64,000 bases of DNA from the NCBI GenBank assembly GCA_001915575.1, contig MNQT01000027.1, positions 125,872-189,871 on the forward strand, in the 5' to 3' direction. Positions 16,492 through 24,629 of the stretch are shown here, one piece after another. Below the pieces are notes generated by a model. The model was not told the origin of the DNA, searched no databases, and saw only the letters and a list, made by a program, of their open reading frames with translations. Source of the stretch: Bacteroides sp. CAG:1060_57_27 (lineage in GTDB: Bacteria > Bacteroidota > Bacteroidia > Bacteroidales > UBA932). Numbering within the stretch: position 1 is the first letter of the stretch; the number at the start of each line of letters is the position of its first letter. A program made the translations under genes and the position numbers.

Positions 16492-17685
16492 ATGTACGAC
16501 TTCGACGAGATAATAGACAGGAGGGGCACGCGTTGCGACAAGGTAGACTCCCTCAAGGACATGTTCGGACGCTCCGACCTCATCCCCATGTGGGTCGCAG
16601 ACATGGACTTCCGCACGCCCGACTTCATAATAGACGCACTCAGAAGGCGTCTCGATCACCCCATACTCGGCTATCCGCTCACGGGGAGCGACTACTTCAG
16701 GATAGTCTCTGACTGGGTATACTCGCTGCACGGCTGGAGGGTGGATCCTTCGGCCTTCCGCTTCATTCCGGGCATAGTCAAGGGCCTGATACTCGCCGAG
16801 CACTGCCTGCTGCAAAGGGGAGACAGGGTAATAATCCAGCCTCCGGTCTACCATCCCTTCCGCCTCAACACCATGGCGGCGGGCTTCGAGGTGGTGGAGA
16901 ATCCCCTGCTCCCGGTCTACGGAGAGGACGGAATCCTGCAGAGCTACCGTATGGACCTCGACTCTCTCGAGAAGCTGGTCGACGGCAGGACCAGGCTCCT
17001 TATACTCTGCAACCCCCACAACCCGGGAGGAGTATGCTTCAAGCGCGAAGACCTTGCGAGGCTGGCGTCGATATGCCGCTCCCGGGGCGTCACCGTGCTC
17101 TCCGACGAGATACATTCAGAAATGGTGTTCCCCGGCAACGGATACCACCCCTTCGCCTCGGTAAGCGAAGACGCGGCGCAGTGCAGCATCAGCTTCATGG
17201 CTCCCTCCAAGACCTTCAACATAGCCGGGGTGGTGAGTTCCTACTGCGTGGCGTTCAACCCCGAACTCAGACAGAAGTTCTACTCCTATATAGAATCGGC
17301 CGAGATAGACTATCCCTCCATATTCTCCGCCGAGGCGACCCGTGCCGCATACACGCCCGAGGGCATGCGGTGGAGAGAAGAGATGATGGACTATGTGTGG
17401 GGCAACATACGCTTCGTAGAGGAGTTCCTCGCAAGGGAGATACCGCAGATACATCCCATAAGGCCGCAGGCGTCGTTCCTCGTATGGCTCGACTGCCGCC
17501 GCCTCGGACTGGATCAGAAGAGCCTCGTAGACCTGTTCGTCAACGGTGCGCACCTGGCCCTCAACGACGGCACGATGTTCGGGAAGCAGGGCGAGGGTTA
17601 CATGAGGCTCAATGTCGGATGCCCCCGGAGCATAGTGGCGACGGCACTCGGAAATCTGAAAAAAGCGGTAGAAAGGCTCAAATAA
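16492..17685 (+). CDS. PatB/MalY-type PLP-dependent aminotransferase or cystathionine beta-lyase
   Basis: Fold-type I PLP enzyme of 397 residues, the usual length of the MalY/PatB group that cleaves C-S bonds in cystathionine or cysteine-like substrates. The N-terminus IPMWVADMDFRTPDFI is the group's hallmark. LCNPHNPGGV carries the Asn that holds PLP, LSDEIHSEMVFPG carries the Asp contacting the pyridine nitrogen, and APSKTFNIAG has the Schiff-base lysine. MRLNVGCPR near the end carries the carboxylate-binding Arg. Lyase versus aminotransferase activity cannot be decided from sequence. It stands alone, between the divergent pot operon and the tRNA-Phe gene. Confidence 0.9.
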   Translation: MYDFDEIIDRRGTRCDKVDSLKDMFGRSDLIPMWVADMDFRTPDFIIDALRRRLDHPILGYPLTGSDYFRIVSDWVYSLHGWRVDPSAFRFIPGIVKGLILAEHCLLQRGDRVIIQPPVYHPFRLNTMAAGFEVVENPLLPVYGEDGILQSYRMDLDSLEKLVDGRTRLLILCNPHNPGGVCFKREDLARLASICRSRGVTVLSDEIHSEMVFPGNGYHPFASVSEDAAQCSISFMAPSKTFNIAGVVSSYCVAFNPELRQKFYSYIESAEIDYPSIFSAEATRAAYTPEGMRWREEMMDYVWGNIRFVEEFLAREIPQIHPIRPQASFLVWLDCRRLGLDQKSLVDLFVNGAHLALNDGTMFGKQGEGYMRLNVGCPRSIVATALGNLKKAVERLK

Positions 17686-17687
17686 AA

Positions 17688-17718
17688 TTTGCCGATTAAA
17701 AATCTTTGACTATCTTTG
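17688..17718 (+). promoter_or_regulatory. Near-perfect Bacteroidetes promoter for tRNA-Phe
   Basis: TTTG at 17688-17691, exactly 19 bases, then TATCTTTG at 17711-17718. Both boxes and the spacing match the consensus. The tRNA begins 21 nt after the -7 element. Confidence 0.85.
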
Positions 17719-17739
17719 CAATCCCGTTGAGGGAACAAC

Positions 17740-17812
17740 GGTGCTGTAGCTCAGGTGGTAGAGCAATGGACTGAAAATCCATGTGTCGCCGGTTCAACTC
17801 CTGCCAGCACCA
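17740..17812 (+). tRNA. tRNA-Phe (GAA)
   Basis: A 73-nt cloverleaf. The acceptor arms GGTGCTG and CAGCACC pair, followed by discriminator A. The D-arm region is AGCTCAGGTGGTAGAGC, and the anticodon stem ATGGA/TCCAT encloses CTGAAAA with anticodon GAA. The T-arm GCCGGTTCAACTCCTGC contains TTCAA. The 3' CCA is not encoded (ACAC follows). Confidence 0.96.
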
Positions 17813-17818
17813 CACAAG

Positions 17819-17849
17819 GGCAGCCTAAGCATTTGGGCTGCCTTTTTTT
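17819..17849 (+). terminator. Intrinsic terminator after tRNA-Phe
   Basis: GGCAGCC (17819-17825) pairs with GGCTGCC (17836-17842), followed by seven T. It ends 15 bp before the thiL start, so thiL needs read-through or its own promoter. Confidence 0.9.
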
Positions 17850-17864
17850 ATTTGTTTTCCGCAT

Positions 17865-18827
17865 ATGGACAAGACTCTCGGCAACATAGGGGAATTCGGT
17901 CTTATCGACCTGATAAGCAGGCAGTTCAAGGTTCCGGAAGGCGTTACCGGAATCGGGGACGACTGCGCCGTCATCCCCCAGAGGGAGGGCTTCGACACGC
18001 TGGTCAGCACGGACATGCTCGTGGAAGGCAGCCATTTCATCCGGGACAGGATAAGTCCGGAGGATCTCGGCTGGAAGTCCGCCGCAGTCAACCTGAGCGA
18101 CATCGCGGCCATGGGCGGCCGTCCTGACGGCACCTTTCTGTCGATAGCCGTACCCAAGGAAACGGACGGCGGCTGGATGAAGCGTTTCATCTCGGGATAC
18201 AGGCAGCTTTCCGAAAGGTTCTCCTGCCCCCTGCTCGGCGGCGACACGACCGCCAGCCCCGACAGGATATGCATAAACGTCACGGTGACAGGCAGCGTCC
18301 CCACTGGAAGAGCGCTCAGGCGCGGCGCGGCGCGGGAGGGCGACCTCATCTGCGTGACCGGCTGCCTCGGAGACTCGGCCCTCGGGCTGCGCATGCTGCT
18401 CGACGGCAGCACAGGGCATCCGGACTACCGGTATTTCACTTCCCGCCACTGCCGCCCCCTGCCCCGGGTGGAGGAAGGCATGGCACTGGCACGGACCCCG
18501 GGAGTCCACGCGATGCTGGACATTTCCGACGGACTGGGATCCGACCTCAGGCATATCCTCGAGGCTTCGGGCAAGGGAGCCGTAGTCGAATGCGGCGCCG
18601 TTCCCCTCTCGGAGCAGCTGCGCGCCTACTGCTCGGAACATGGGCTCGACCCCCTGGAACCAGCCCTGTGCGGCGGCGAGGACTACGAGCTTCTTTTCAC
18701 GGTTGACGCAGGCTCCGAGAGCAGCCTTCCCGTGGAGCACAGCGTAATAGGAAGGATAACCGAACCCGGGGAAGGTCTCGTCTGGAAAGGTTCCGACAGG
18801 GACTTCCTCGGGTTCAGGCATTTCTAA
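17865..18827 (+). CDS. thiL: Thiamine-monophosphate kinase
   Basis: Phosphorylates thiamine monophosphate to the active cofactor thiamine diphosphate. The 320 residues match the family length. Diagnostic segments are the N-terminal NIGEFGLIDLI, the metal-binding GIGDDCAVIP and STDMLVEGSHF, KSAAVNLSDIAAMGGRP, LLGGDTTASPD, DISDGLGSDLRHI and the C-terminal GGEDYELLF. The Asp clusters that bind magnesium and ATP are all present. The ATG at 17865 lies just past the tRNA terminator and no separate consensus promoter was found. It is convergent with glnN, with a hairpin across both stops. Confidence 0.95.
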   Translation: MDKTLGNIGEFGLIDLISRQFKVPEGVTGIGDDCAVIPQREGFDTLVSTDMLVEGSHFIRDRISPEDLGWKSAAVNLSDIAAMGGRPDGTFLSIAVPKETDGGWMKRFISGYRQLSERFSCPLLGGDTTASPDRICINVTVTGSVPTGRALRRGAAREGDLICVTGCLGDSALGLRMLLDGSTGHPDYRYFTSRHCRPLPRVEEGMALARTPGVHAMLDISDGLGSDLRHILEASGKGAVVECGAVPLSEQLRAYCSEHGLDPLEPALCGGEDYELLFTVDAGSESSLPVEHSVIGRITEPGEGLVWKGSDRDFLGFRHF

Positions 18828-18858
18828 GCCGGGACTGCCCGGCCGGCAGGAGGCTTAG
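18824..18858. terminator. Hairpin spanning the convergent thiL and glnN stop codons
   Basis: CTAAGCC (18824-18830) pairs with GGCTTAG (18852-18858). An alternative inner stem is GCCGGG with CCCGGC. The outer stem contains both stop codons. No strong T-run follows. Confidence 0.4.
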
Positions 18859-21035
18859 CTTATAAACAGCATCTCGCGGTACTTGGGCAGAGGCCAGATC
18901 CTGTTGTCGACTATCTCCTCGAGATTGTCTATGGGCTTGCGCAGGTCTTCGAGGGCCTCGGCGATCTCGTGGTATGCGACGGCCCTCTCATATTCGCTGG
19001 CAATAGCGTTGGCCTTCTTGCGGGCCTCCTTCATGGCCGCGGCCTTGACGCGTATCTCCTCGACATACTTTGAGATCTTCTCTATCAGCTCCAGTTCCGC
19101 GGTGCAGCCCTCGGTCGAGCCGAAGACGCTCTTGCATAGCGCCACCTCCTTGAGCAGGCGGGACTTGTAGTCCAGCACGGCAGGGATTATATGGTTCGTG
19201 GACATCCTCACGAGCACGCGCGACTCTATCTGCACCTTCTTGGTGTACATGTCCCACTTGACCTCGTTGCGGGCGTCGAGCTCCTCCTTCGTATAGACTC
19301 CGGTCTTCGTGAACATCTCCACCGAAGACGGTTCCGTGAATACCTTTATCATCTCGGGCACGCTGGTGAGTACGTCCAGTCCGCGGCGTTCGGCCTCCTT
19401 CTTCCACTCTTCGGAATAGCCGTTGCCGTCGAAGCATACGGTATCGAGCACCGAGGCTATTATGGGCTTCAGCGTGTCCATGACCGCCACGTTGAGCTTC
19501 TTGCCTGAAGCCAGCTGGGCGTCGAGCTCCTGCTTGAAGGCCGTCAGCTGCTCCGCCACTGCCGCGCTGAGCGTAGTCAGGGCACCTGCGCAGTTGGCCG
19601 ACGAGCCCACGGCGCGGAACTCGAAGCGGTTGCCCGTGAACGCGAAGGGAGAAGTCCTGTTGCGGTCGGTGTTGTCGACGAATATCTCGGGAATCTCCAC
19701 GAGGCCGAGCTTCTTGCCGCGCTTGCCGGCGATGTCTATCGGCGTATCCGAAGGCAGTTCGAGCAGCTTGCGCAGCACCGCGGTCATCGTATCGCCGAGG
19801 AAGGCCGACACTATTGCAGGGGGTGCCTCGTTGGCACCGAGCCTGTAGGCGTTGGAGGCTGTGGCTATCGAAGCCTTGAGCAGGCCGTTGTGCTTCTGTA
19901 CAGCCGCGAGCACGTTGACGAAGAAGGTAATGAACTGCAGGTTGCCCTTGGCATCCTTGCCGGGAGCGAACAGGGGCACGCCCGTATCGGTGCCGAGCGA
20001 CCAGTTGTTGTGCTTTCCCGAGCCGTTGACCCCGGCGAATGGTTTCTCGTGGAAGAGCACCACGAAGCCGTGCCTGCGGGCTATGGAGTTCATCAGGTTC
20101 ATCACTATCTGGTTCTGGTCGTTTGCAAGGTTGGCTTCGCCGTAGATCGGTGCGAGTTCGAACTGGTTGGGCGCCACCTCGTTGTGCCTTGTCTTAAGGG
20201 GTATGCCGAGCCTGTGTCCCGCTATCTCGAGGTCGCGCATGAACGCCGCCACCCTCGAGGGAATGGCACCGAAGTAATGGTCGTCGAGCTGCTGGTTCTT
20301 GGACGAATTGTGCCCCATAAGGGTGCGTCCCGTAATCATCAGGTCGGAGCGTGCGGAGTAGAGAGACTCGTCCACGAGGAAGTATTCCTGCTCCCAGCCG
20401 AGATAGGTGACGACCTTGCCGACCGAAGGGTCGAAGAGCCGGCAGATAGGGACGGCGGCGTCGCTCACGGCCTTCAGCGACTTCTTCAGAGGAGTCTTGT
20501 AGTCCAGGGCCTCGCCGTTGTAAGAGACGAAGATCGTGGGGATGCAGAGCGTGTCGTCCTGGATGAACACCGGAGATGTGGGATCCCAGGCCGTATATCC
20601 CCTGGCCTCGAAAGTGGCACGGATGCCTCCGCTGGGGAACGACGACGCGTCCGGCTCCTGCTGTATCAGGCTCTTGCCGTCGAAGGTCTCGATGACCCCG
20701 CCCTTTCCGTCATAGTCGATAAGCGAGTCGTGCTTCTCCGCAGTACCCTCCGTAAGGGGCTGGAACCAGTGCGTCACATGGGTCACATGGTGCTCCATAG
20801 CCCATTCCTTCATTCCTCTCGCGACCCCGTCGGCAGTCTTGCTGTCGAGGGCCACGCCCTTGTCGATGCACTCGAGCAGGGCCTTGAGAGTCCCGGCGTC
20901 GAGATACTTGCACATCTTCCTGCGGTCGAAGACGAGCTCCCCGAAGTAGTCGGATGTCTTGCCCTCTGGAACTTCCACGGGAACGGCCTTCTTCTCGAAG
21001 GACTCCTTCACCAAATCTAATCTGTCGATGCTCAT
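18855..21035 (-). CDS. glnN: Type III glutamine synthetase
   Basis: Makes glutamine from glutamate, ammonia and ATP. At 726 residues it is the long GSIII form known from Bacteroides. Conserved parts: the GSIII N-terminus KTSDYFGELVFDRRKMCKYL, GGIRATFEARGYTAWD, LGWEQEYFLVDE with active-site Glu residues, KTRHNEVAPNQFELAP, VLFHEKPFAGVNGSGKHNNW (ATP/glutamate site) and NRTSPFAFTGNRFEFRAVGS. The ATG at 21035 (MSIDRLDLVKESF) is chosen; an in-frame start at 21146 would run through the terminator hairpin and add non-family residues. Upstream on the same strand are a promoter, a glutamine-rich leader frame and an intrinsic terminator, which together suggest attenuation. It is divergent from nadE. Confidence 0.96.
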   Translation of the reverse strand: MSIDRLDLVKESFEKKAVPVEVPEGKTSDYFGELVFDRRKMCKYLDAGTLKALLECIDKGVALDSKTADGVARGMKEWAMEHHVTHVTHWFQPLTEGTAEKHDSLIDYDGKGGVIETFDGKSLIQQEPDASSFPSGGIRATFEARGYTAWDPTSPVFIQDDTLCIPTIFVSYNGEALDYKTPLKKSLKAVSDAAVPICRLFDPSVGKVVTYLGWEQEYFLVDESLYSARSDLMITGRTLMGHNSSKNQQLDDHYFGAIPSRVAAFMRDLEIAGHRLGIPLKTRHNEVAPNQFELAPIYGEANLANDQNQIVMNLMNSIARRHGFVVLFHEKPFAGVNGSGKHNNWSLGTDTGVPLFAPGKDAKGNLQFITFFVNVLAAVQKHNGLLKASIATASNAYRLGANEAPPAIVSAFLGDTMTAVLRKLLELPSDTPIDIAGKRGKKLGLVEIPEIFVDNTDRNRTSPFAFTGNRFEFRAVGSSANCAGALTTLSAAVAEQLTAFKQELDAQLASGKKLNVAVMDTLKPIIASVLDTVCFDGNGYSEEWKKEAERRGLDVLTSVPEMIKVFTEPSSVEMFTKTGVYTKEELDARNEVKWDMYTKKVQIESRVLVRMSTNHIIPAVLDYKSRLLKEVALCKSVFGSTEGCTAELELIEKISKYVEEIRVKAAAMKEARKKANAIASEYERAVAYHEIAEALEDLRKPIDNLEEIVDNRIWPLPKYREMLFIS

Positions 21036-21060
21036 ATAAAAATTTGTTAAACCTGTATGC

Positions 21061-21090
21061 AAACAAAAAGGCTGATCCTCCGGACCAGCC
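21061..21090 (-). terminator. Intrinsic terminator in the glnN leader (attenuator)
   Basis: On the minus-strand RNA, GGCUGGUCC (21090-21082), loop GGA, then GGAUCAGCC (21078-21070), a 9-bp stem with one G-U pair, followed by UUUUUGUUU. It sits 26 nt before the glnN ATG with no coding gene ended by it, so it acts inside the leader. ACCGGCC at 21138-21132, directly after the leader-peptide stop, can pair with GGCUGGU of the 5' arm (seven pairs, one G-U) as an antiterminator. Confidence 0.8.
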
Positions 21091-21139
21091 CTGTATTTCC
21101 TCTGCGGTGAATGTTCATAGACGTGACTTGCGGCCGGTA

Positions 21140-21223
21140 TCAGCACACGGGAACACCCAGGACCTGGTTACGGTTCTGCTGCTGACCCTGCTGCTGTCCG
21201 GAATATGATGATATGGCAATCAC
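21140..21223 (-). CDS. Glutamine-rich leader peptide of glnN (27 aa)
   Basis: A short open frame between the glnN promoter and the attenuator. It starts with GTG at 21223 and ends with TGA at 21142-21140. Its core reads GQQQGQQQNRNQV: seven of 27 codons are CAG for glutamine, six of them in two runs of three. Immediately after the stop comes the putative antiterminator segment ACCGGCC. Ribosomes short of charged glutamine tRNA would stall in the CAG runs and leave that segment free; ribosomes reaching the stop would cover it. The GTG start is the best in-frame candidate, but no Shine-Dalgarno is visible, which is normal in this phylum. Expression is not proven. Confidence 0.7.
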   Translation of the reverse strand: MIAISSYSGQQQGQQQNRNQVLGVPVC

Positions 21224-21246
21224 TACCGCTTGTTTTTTCGAGGGCG

Positions 21247-21276
21247 CAAGATAGAAATATAATTCGTAAACTCAAA
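21247..21276 (-). promoter_or_regulatory. Promoter of the glnN leader
   Basis: TTTG at 21276-21273, exactly 19 bases, then TATCTTG at 21253-21247, one T short of the TAnnTTTG consensus. Transcription would begin near 21240, about 20 nt before the leader-peptide GTG. Confidence 0.75.
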
Positions 21277-21297
21277 CATTTTTTGCCATTAAATTTC

Positions 21298-21305
21298 TAC
21301 TTTTG
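21298..21305 (+). promoter_or_regulatory. Predicted -7 element for nadE
   Basis: TACTTTTG matches TAnnTTTG and lies 17 nt before the nadE ATG. It is divergent from the glnN promoter, whose -33 box is 22 bp away, so the two genes share one control region. Confidence 0.6.
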
Positions 21306-21322
21306 CAGAAAATTGACTTCAG

Positions 21323-23263
21323 ATGCAGGATTTCGGATTCGTCAGGATCGCGGCCGCGATGCCGCACGTCCATGTCGCTGACTGCAGGGCGAACGCCCGC
21401 GAGACGGTCGCGCTTGCAAGAGAACTGAGCAGCCGCGGAGCCGGCATAATAGCATTTCCGGAGCTCGGCGTCACGGGCTACACCTGCGCCGACCTGTTCG
21501 GGCAGGGAGTGCTGACAAGGGACGCGGAGGCCGCCGTAGCCGGCATTCTGGAGGAGACTTCGGATCTGCCTGCGGTCCTCGTCTTCGGCGCGCCGGTAAG
21601 ATTCAGGGGCAGGCTCTTCAACTGTGCCGTAGCCTCCTGCCGCGGGAAAATACTCGGAATAGTTCCCAAGACCTACCTTGCCGGCAGCGCGGAGTTCTAC
21701 GAGCCCCGCTGGTTCGAGTCCGCGAGGGTGCTGCCTCCCGAAGGCGCGGACATAGACTACGCCGGACAGAAGGACATCCCCTTCAAGGCAAACCAGCTGT
21801 TCCGTTCGGAAGACGGCTCCCTGACCTTCGCCGTCGAGATATGCCAGGACCTCTGGGCCCCGGTTCCTCCCTGCTCCTTCGCCGCGCTCGCCGGAGCGCA
21901 GCTCATAGTCAACCTCTCCGCGAGCAACGAGGTGCTCCTCAAGCACGAATACCGAAAGTCCCTTGTAAGCGCGACATCATCCCGCCTTTTCTGCGCCTAC
22001 CTCTACTGTTCGTGCGGCTACGGAGAGTCGACGCAGGACCTCGTGTGGGCCGGTTCCTCGCTTATCTGCGAATACGGCAGCATCCTTGCCGAGAGCGAGC
22101 GCTTCAAGACAGGTTCCGGCCATATCATGGCGGACATCGATGTCGAGAAGCTGGAGGCCCTGCGCACCAAGGAGCACGCCTTCCGCCTGGAGGCTCCCCG
22201 CCCCGCCTTCAGCACGGTGACTTTCCCCGCCCCGCCGGCCGCGGATTTCGGATCCGTACTGCTGCGCCGCATAGACCCCCGTCCGTTCGTACCTTCCGAC
22301 AGGCCGGAGGAACTCGACCTCAGGTGCCGCGAGATAATATCTTCGCAGGTGGCCGGGCTCGCGACGAGGCTCGACCACATCCGCTGCCGCAAGGCAGTCA
22401 TAGGCGTCTCCGGAGGGCTCGACTCGACCCTCGCGCTGCTCGTCACGGTGCTCGCGTTCGACACCCTCGGCATCCCGAGGGACAATGTGCTCGGGATTAC
22501 GATGCCGGGATTCGGCACCACGAAACGCACCCACGACAACTCCACGGCGCTGATGTCGCTGCTCGGGGTAAGCTCGCGGGAGATTTCGATCGTCCCTGCC
22601 GTGAGGCAGCATTTCAGCGACATAGGGCAGGACGAATCCGTACACGACCTCAGTTACGAGAACAGCCAGGCGCGCGAACGCACGCAGCTCCTCATGGACA
22701 TCGCGGGAAAGGAGGGAGGCATAGTGATAGGTACGGGAGACCTCTCGGAGCTCGCGCTCGGCTGGTGCACCTACAACGGCGACCACATGTCGATGTACGC
22801 GGTGAACGTGAGCATACCCAAGACCCTGGTCAAGACCCTCGTGCTCTGGGCCGCCGACAACCGTTTCAAGGACAATCCAGAGGCCGCCTCGGTGTTGCGC
22901 GACATCGCCGACACGCCTATCAGCCCGGAACTGATACCGGCAGACGAAAACGGGCAGATAAGCCAGAGGACAGAAGACCTCATCGGGCCCTACGAACTGC
23001 ACGATTTCTTCCTCTACAACTTCTTCCGCTGGGGTTACGGTCCAGAGAAACTGCTCTTCCTCGCCCGCAAGGCCTTCGGCGGCAGCTACGACGAGGCTAC
23101 GCTCAGGAAGTGGCTCGGAAATTTTATGAAACGCTTCTTTTCCCAGCAGTTCAAACGCTCCTGTATCCCCGACGGGCCCAAGGTAGGTTCCGTGTCGCTC
23201 TCGCCGAGAGGAGACTGGAGGATGCCGTCAGATATCGCCTGCCCCTGGAAGACGGATATATAA
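21323..23263 (+). CDS. nadE: Glutamine-dependent NAD+ synthetase
   Basis: Final step of NAD synthesis: amidates deamido-NAD using ammonia released from glutamine. The 646 residues combine an N-terminal nitrilase-type glutaminase with its Glu-Lys-Cys triad (E47 in FPELG, K116 in VPKTYLA, C174 in VEICQDLW) and a C-terminal NAD synthase with the ATP pyrophosphatase loop GVSGGLDSTLALL and TGDLSELALGWCTYNGDHM. It is the full two-domain form. Its divergent neighbour glnN makes the glutamine this enzyme consumes. The stop codon touches the outer arm of a large palindrome. Confidence 0.96.
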   Translation: MQDFGFVRIAAAMPHVHVADCRANARETVALARELSSRGAGIIAFPELGVTGYTCADLFGQGVLTRDAEAAVAGILEETSDLPAVLVFGAPVRFRGRLFNCAVASCRGKILGIVPKTYLAGSAEFYEPRWFESARVLPPEGADIDYAGQKDIPFKANQLFRSEDGSLTFAVEICQDLWAPVPPCSFAALAGAQLIVNLSASNEVLLKHEYRKSLVSATSSRLFCAYLYCSCGYGESTQDLVWAGSSLICEYGSILAESERFKTGSGHIMADIDVEKLEALRTKEHAFRLEAPRPAFSTVTFPAPPAADFGSVLLRRIDPRPFVPSDRPEELDLRCREIISSQVAGLATRLDHIRCRKAVIGVSGGLDSTLALLVTVLAFDTLGIPRDNVLGITMPGFGTTKRTHDNSTALMSLLGVSSREISIVPAVRQHFSDIGQDESVHDLSYENSQARERTQLLMDIAGKEGGIVIGTGDLSELALGWCTYNGDHMSMYAVNVSIPKTLVKTLVLWAADNRFKDNPEAASVLRDIADTPISPELIPADENGQISQRTEDLIGPYELHDFFLYNFFRWGYGPEKLLFLARKAFGGSYDEATLRKWLGNFMKRFFSQQFKRSCIPDGPKVGSVSLSPRGDWRMPSDIACPWKTDI

Positions 23264-23454
23264 CGGCCTGTGCCCGCAGGACAGCCCCCTGCATACTATG
23301 CTACGCAGCCTTATGACCTGCCTCTGATATATGCCTGCGGGAGACATAAAACCCGGGGAACAGTCTCCCGCAGGCATATACCAGAGGCTGTCCGCATTCT
23401 GCCGTTCCAAGGCAGGCATTGACAGACAGGGGCTGCCCTGCGGACACGGGCCGT
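23263..23454. repeat. 192-bp nested imperfect palindrome between nadE and lysA
   Basis: Inner arms 23320-23345 and 23363-23388 are 26 bp with one mismatch around a 17-nt loop; they contain ATGCCTGCGGGAGAC and its complement. Outer arms 23263-23291 and 23427-23454 are about 28 bp with a few mismatches, beginning ACGGCC and ending GGCCGT. The middle segments pair only weakly. It lies between convergent genes and could end transcription from both sides, or be a miniature mobile-like element. No coding content is supported: the short frames on both strands simply mirror each other. Confidence 0.8.
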
Positions 23455-23477
23455 TACATCAGCCGGAGAATTGGGGT

Positions 23478-24629
23478 TCAGTCGAAATATGCCTTCGGAA
23501 TCGGGCGGCAGTTATACCCGCTGGCCATAGACTCGCCGTACGCGCCGGCGCTGCGTATCGCCACGAGGTCTCCCCTGCGGCATTCGTTGAGCATCGCCCC
23601 CTTCAGGAACACGTCGGAACTCTCGCACACGGGGCCCACCACGTCGTAGACCTCCTCGGATCCGTCGGAAGATATGTTTTCTATCCTGTGGTAGGCCTTG
23701 TACAGCGCCGGCCTTATCAGGTCGGTCATTCCGGCGTCAAGTATCGCGAAACGCCGCGTGGTACCCTGCTTGACATACAGCACCCTCGAAATCAGGCTGC
23801 CGCACGGCGCGACAATGCTCCTTCCCGGCTCGAAATGCACGACGGTCCCGGCCGGGAGCCTCAGATGCCTGCGGAAAGTCTCGAAATAGGACTTGAAGTC
23901 CGCGACATCGAGGTGGTTGGGATGCTCGTAGTTGATGCCGAGCCCGCCTCCGACATTGACGTCTCCGAGCGGGAGTCCGGCAGTCCTGAGCCTCTCGGAA
24001 AGGGAGTTGATGCGGTTGCACAGGGCCACGAAGTCCATCATGTCGAGAATCTGCGAGCCTATGTGGAAATGCAGTCCCCGGTATTCCACTCCGGGAAGTT
24101 CCAGGGCCATGCGGAGCACGCCCTCGAGCTGTTCGTAGTTGATGCCGAACTTGTTCTCGGCAAGGCCGGTGGTGATGTTGGCGTGGGTATGCGCGCCTAT
24201 GTCGGGATTGACACGCAGGCTCACCGGAGCCGTCCTGCCCATGCCGGAGGCTATGGCGCCTATCACCTCGAGCTCGGCGGCGGACTCCACATTGAAGCGT
24301 CCTATGCCGCTTTCGAGGGCGAGCCTTATCTCCGGGTCGCTCTTTCCGACACCGGCGAAGAATATGCTTCCCGGCTCGAACCCGGCGGCGAGCGCAGCCC
24401 TGATCTCGCCTCCGCTCACGCAGTCGGCACCCAGGCCCCTGCGGGCTATCTCGCGGAGTATCACAGGATTGAAGTTGGCCTTCACGGCATAGTGCACCCT
24501 GTATTCGGGATTCCGGGAGGTCTGTGCCTGCACCTCGTCGAGGGCGCGCGACAGCACGGAAAGGTCGTAATAGTAGAAAGGAGTCTCCCTGCCGAGGAAG
24601 CTCTCCAGAGGAAACTTACCCTTAAGCAT
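23478..24629 (-). CDS. lysA: Diaminopimelate decarboxylase
   Basis: Decarboxylates meso-diaminopimelate to L-lysine, the last step of lysine synthesis. The 383-residue protein has the alanine-racemase-like barrel with the PLP lysine in VHYAVKANFNP, SGGEIRAAL, NPDIGAHTHANITTGL, FHIGSQI, the phosphate-binding glycines NVGGGLGI and FEPGRSIV, and the C-terminal GPVCESSDVF with its catalytic Cys, then GAYGESMASGYN. The start ATG at 24629 overlaps the lysC end by eight bases, so the two are coupled. It is slightly shorter than many LysA proteins (about 400-420) but no motif is missing. Confidence 0.96.
   Translation of the reverse strand: MLKGKFPLESFLGRETPFYYYDLSVLSRALDEVQAQTSRNPEYRVHYAVKANFNPVILREIARRGLGADCVSGGEIRAALAAGFEPGSIFFAGVGKSDPEIRLALESGIGRFNVESAAELEVIGAIASGMGRTAPVSLRVNPDIGAHTHANITTGLAENKFGINYEQLEGVLRMALELPGVEYRGLHFHIGSQILDMMDFVALCNRINSLSERLRTAGLPLGDVNVGGGLGINYEHPNHLDVADFKSYFETFRRHLRLPAGTVVHFEPGRSIVAPCGSLISRVLYVKQGTTRRFAILDAGMTDLIRPALYKAYHRIENISSDGSEEVYDVVGPVCESSDVFLKGAMLNECRRGDLVAIRSAGAYGESMASGYNCRPIPKAYFD

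Noticed and set aside
21036-21146. N-terminal extension of glnN to 763 residues
   Set aside because: It would translate the terminator hairpin and U-run; family alignment starts at MSIDRLDL.
23228-23460. Two short frames with mirrored peptides (CRGLSCGHRPL and RQGLPCGHGPL)
   Set aside because: They only reflect the two arms of the palindrome.
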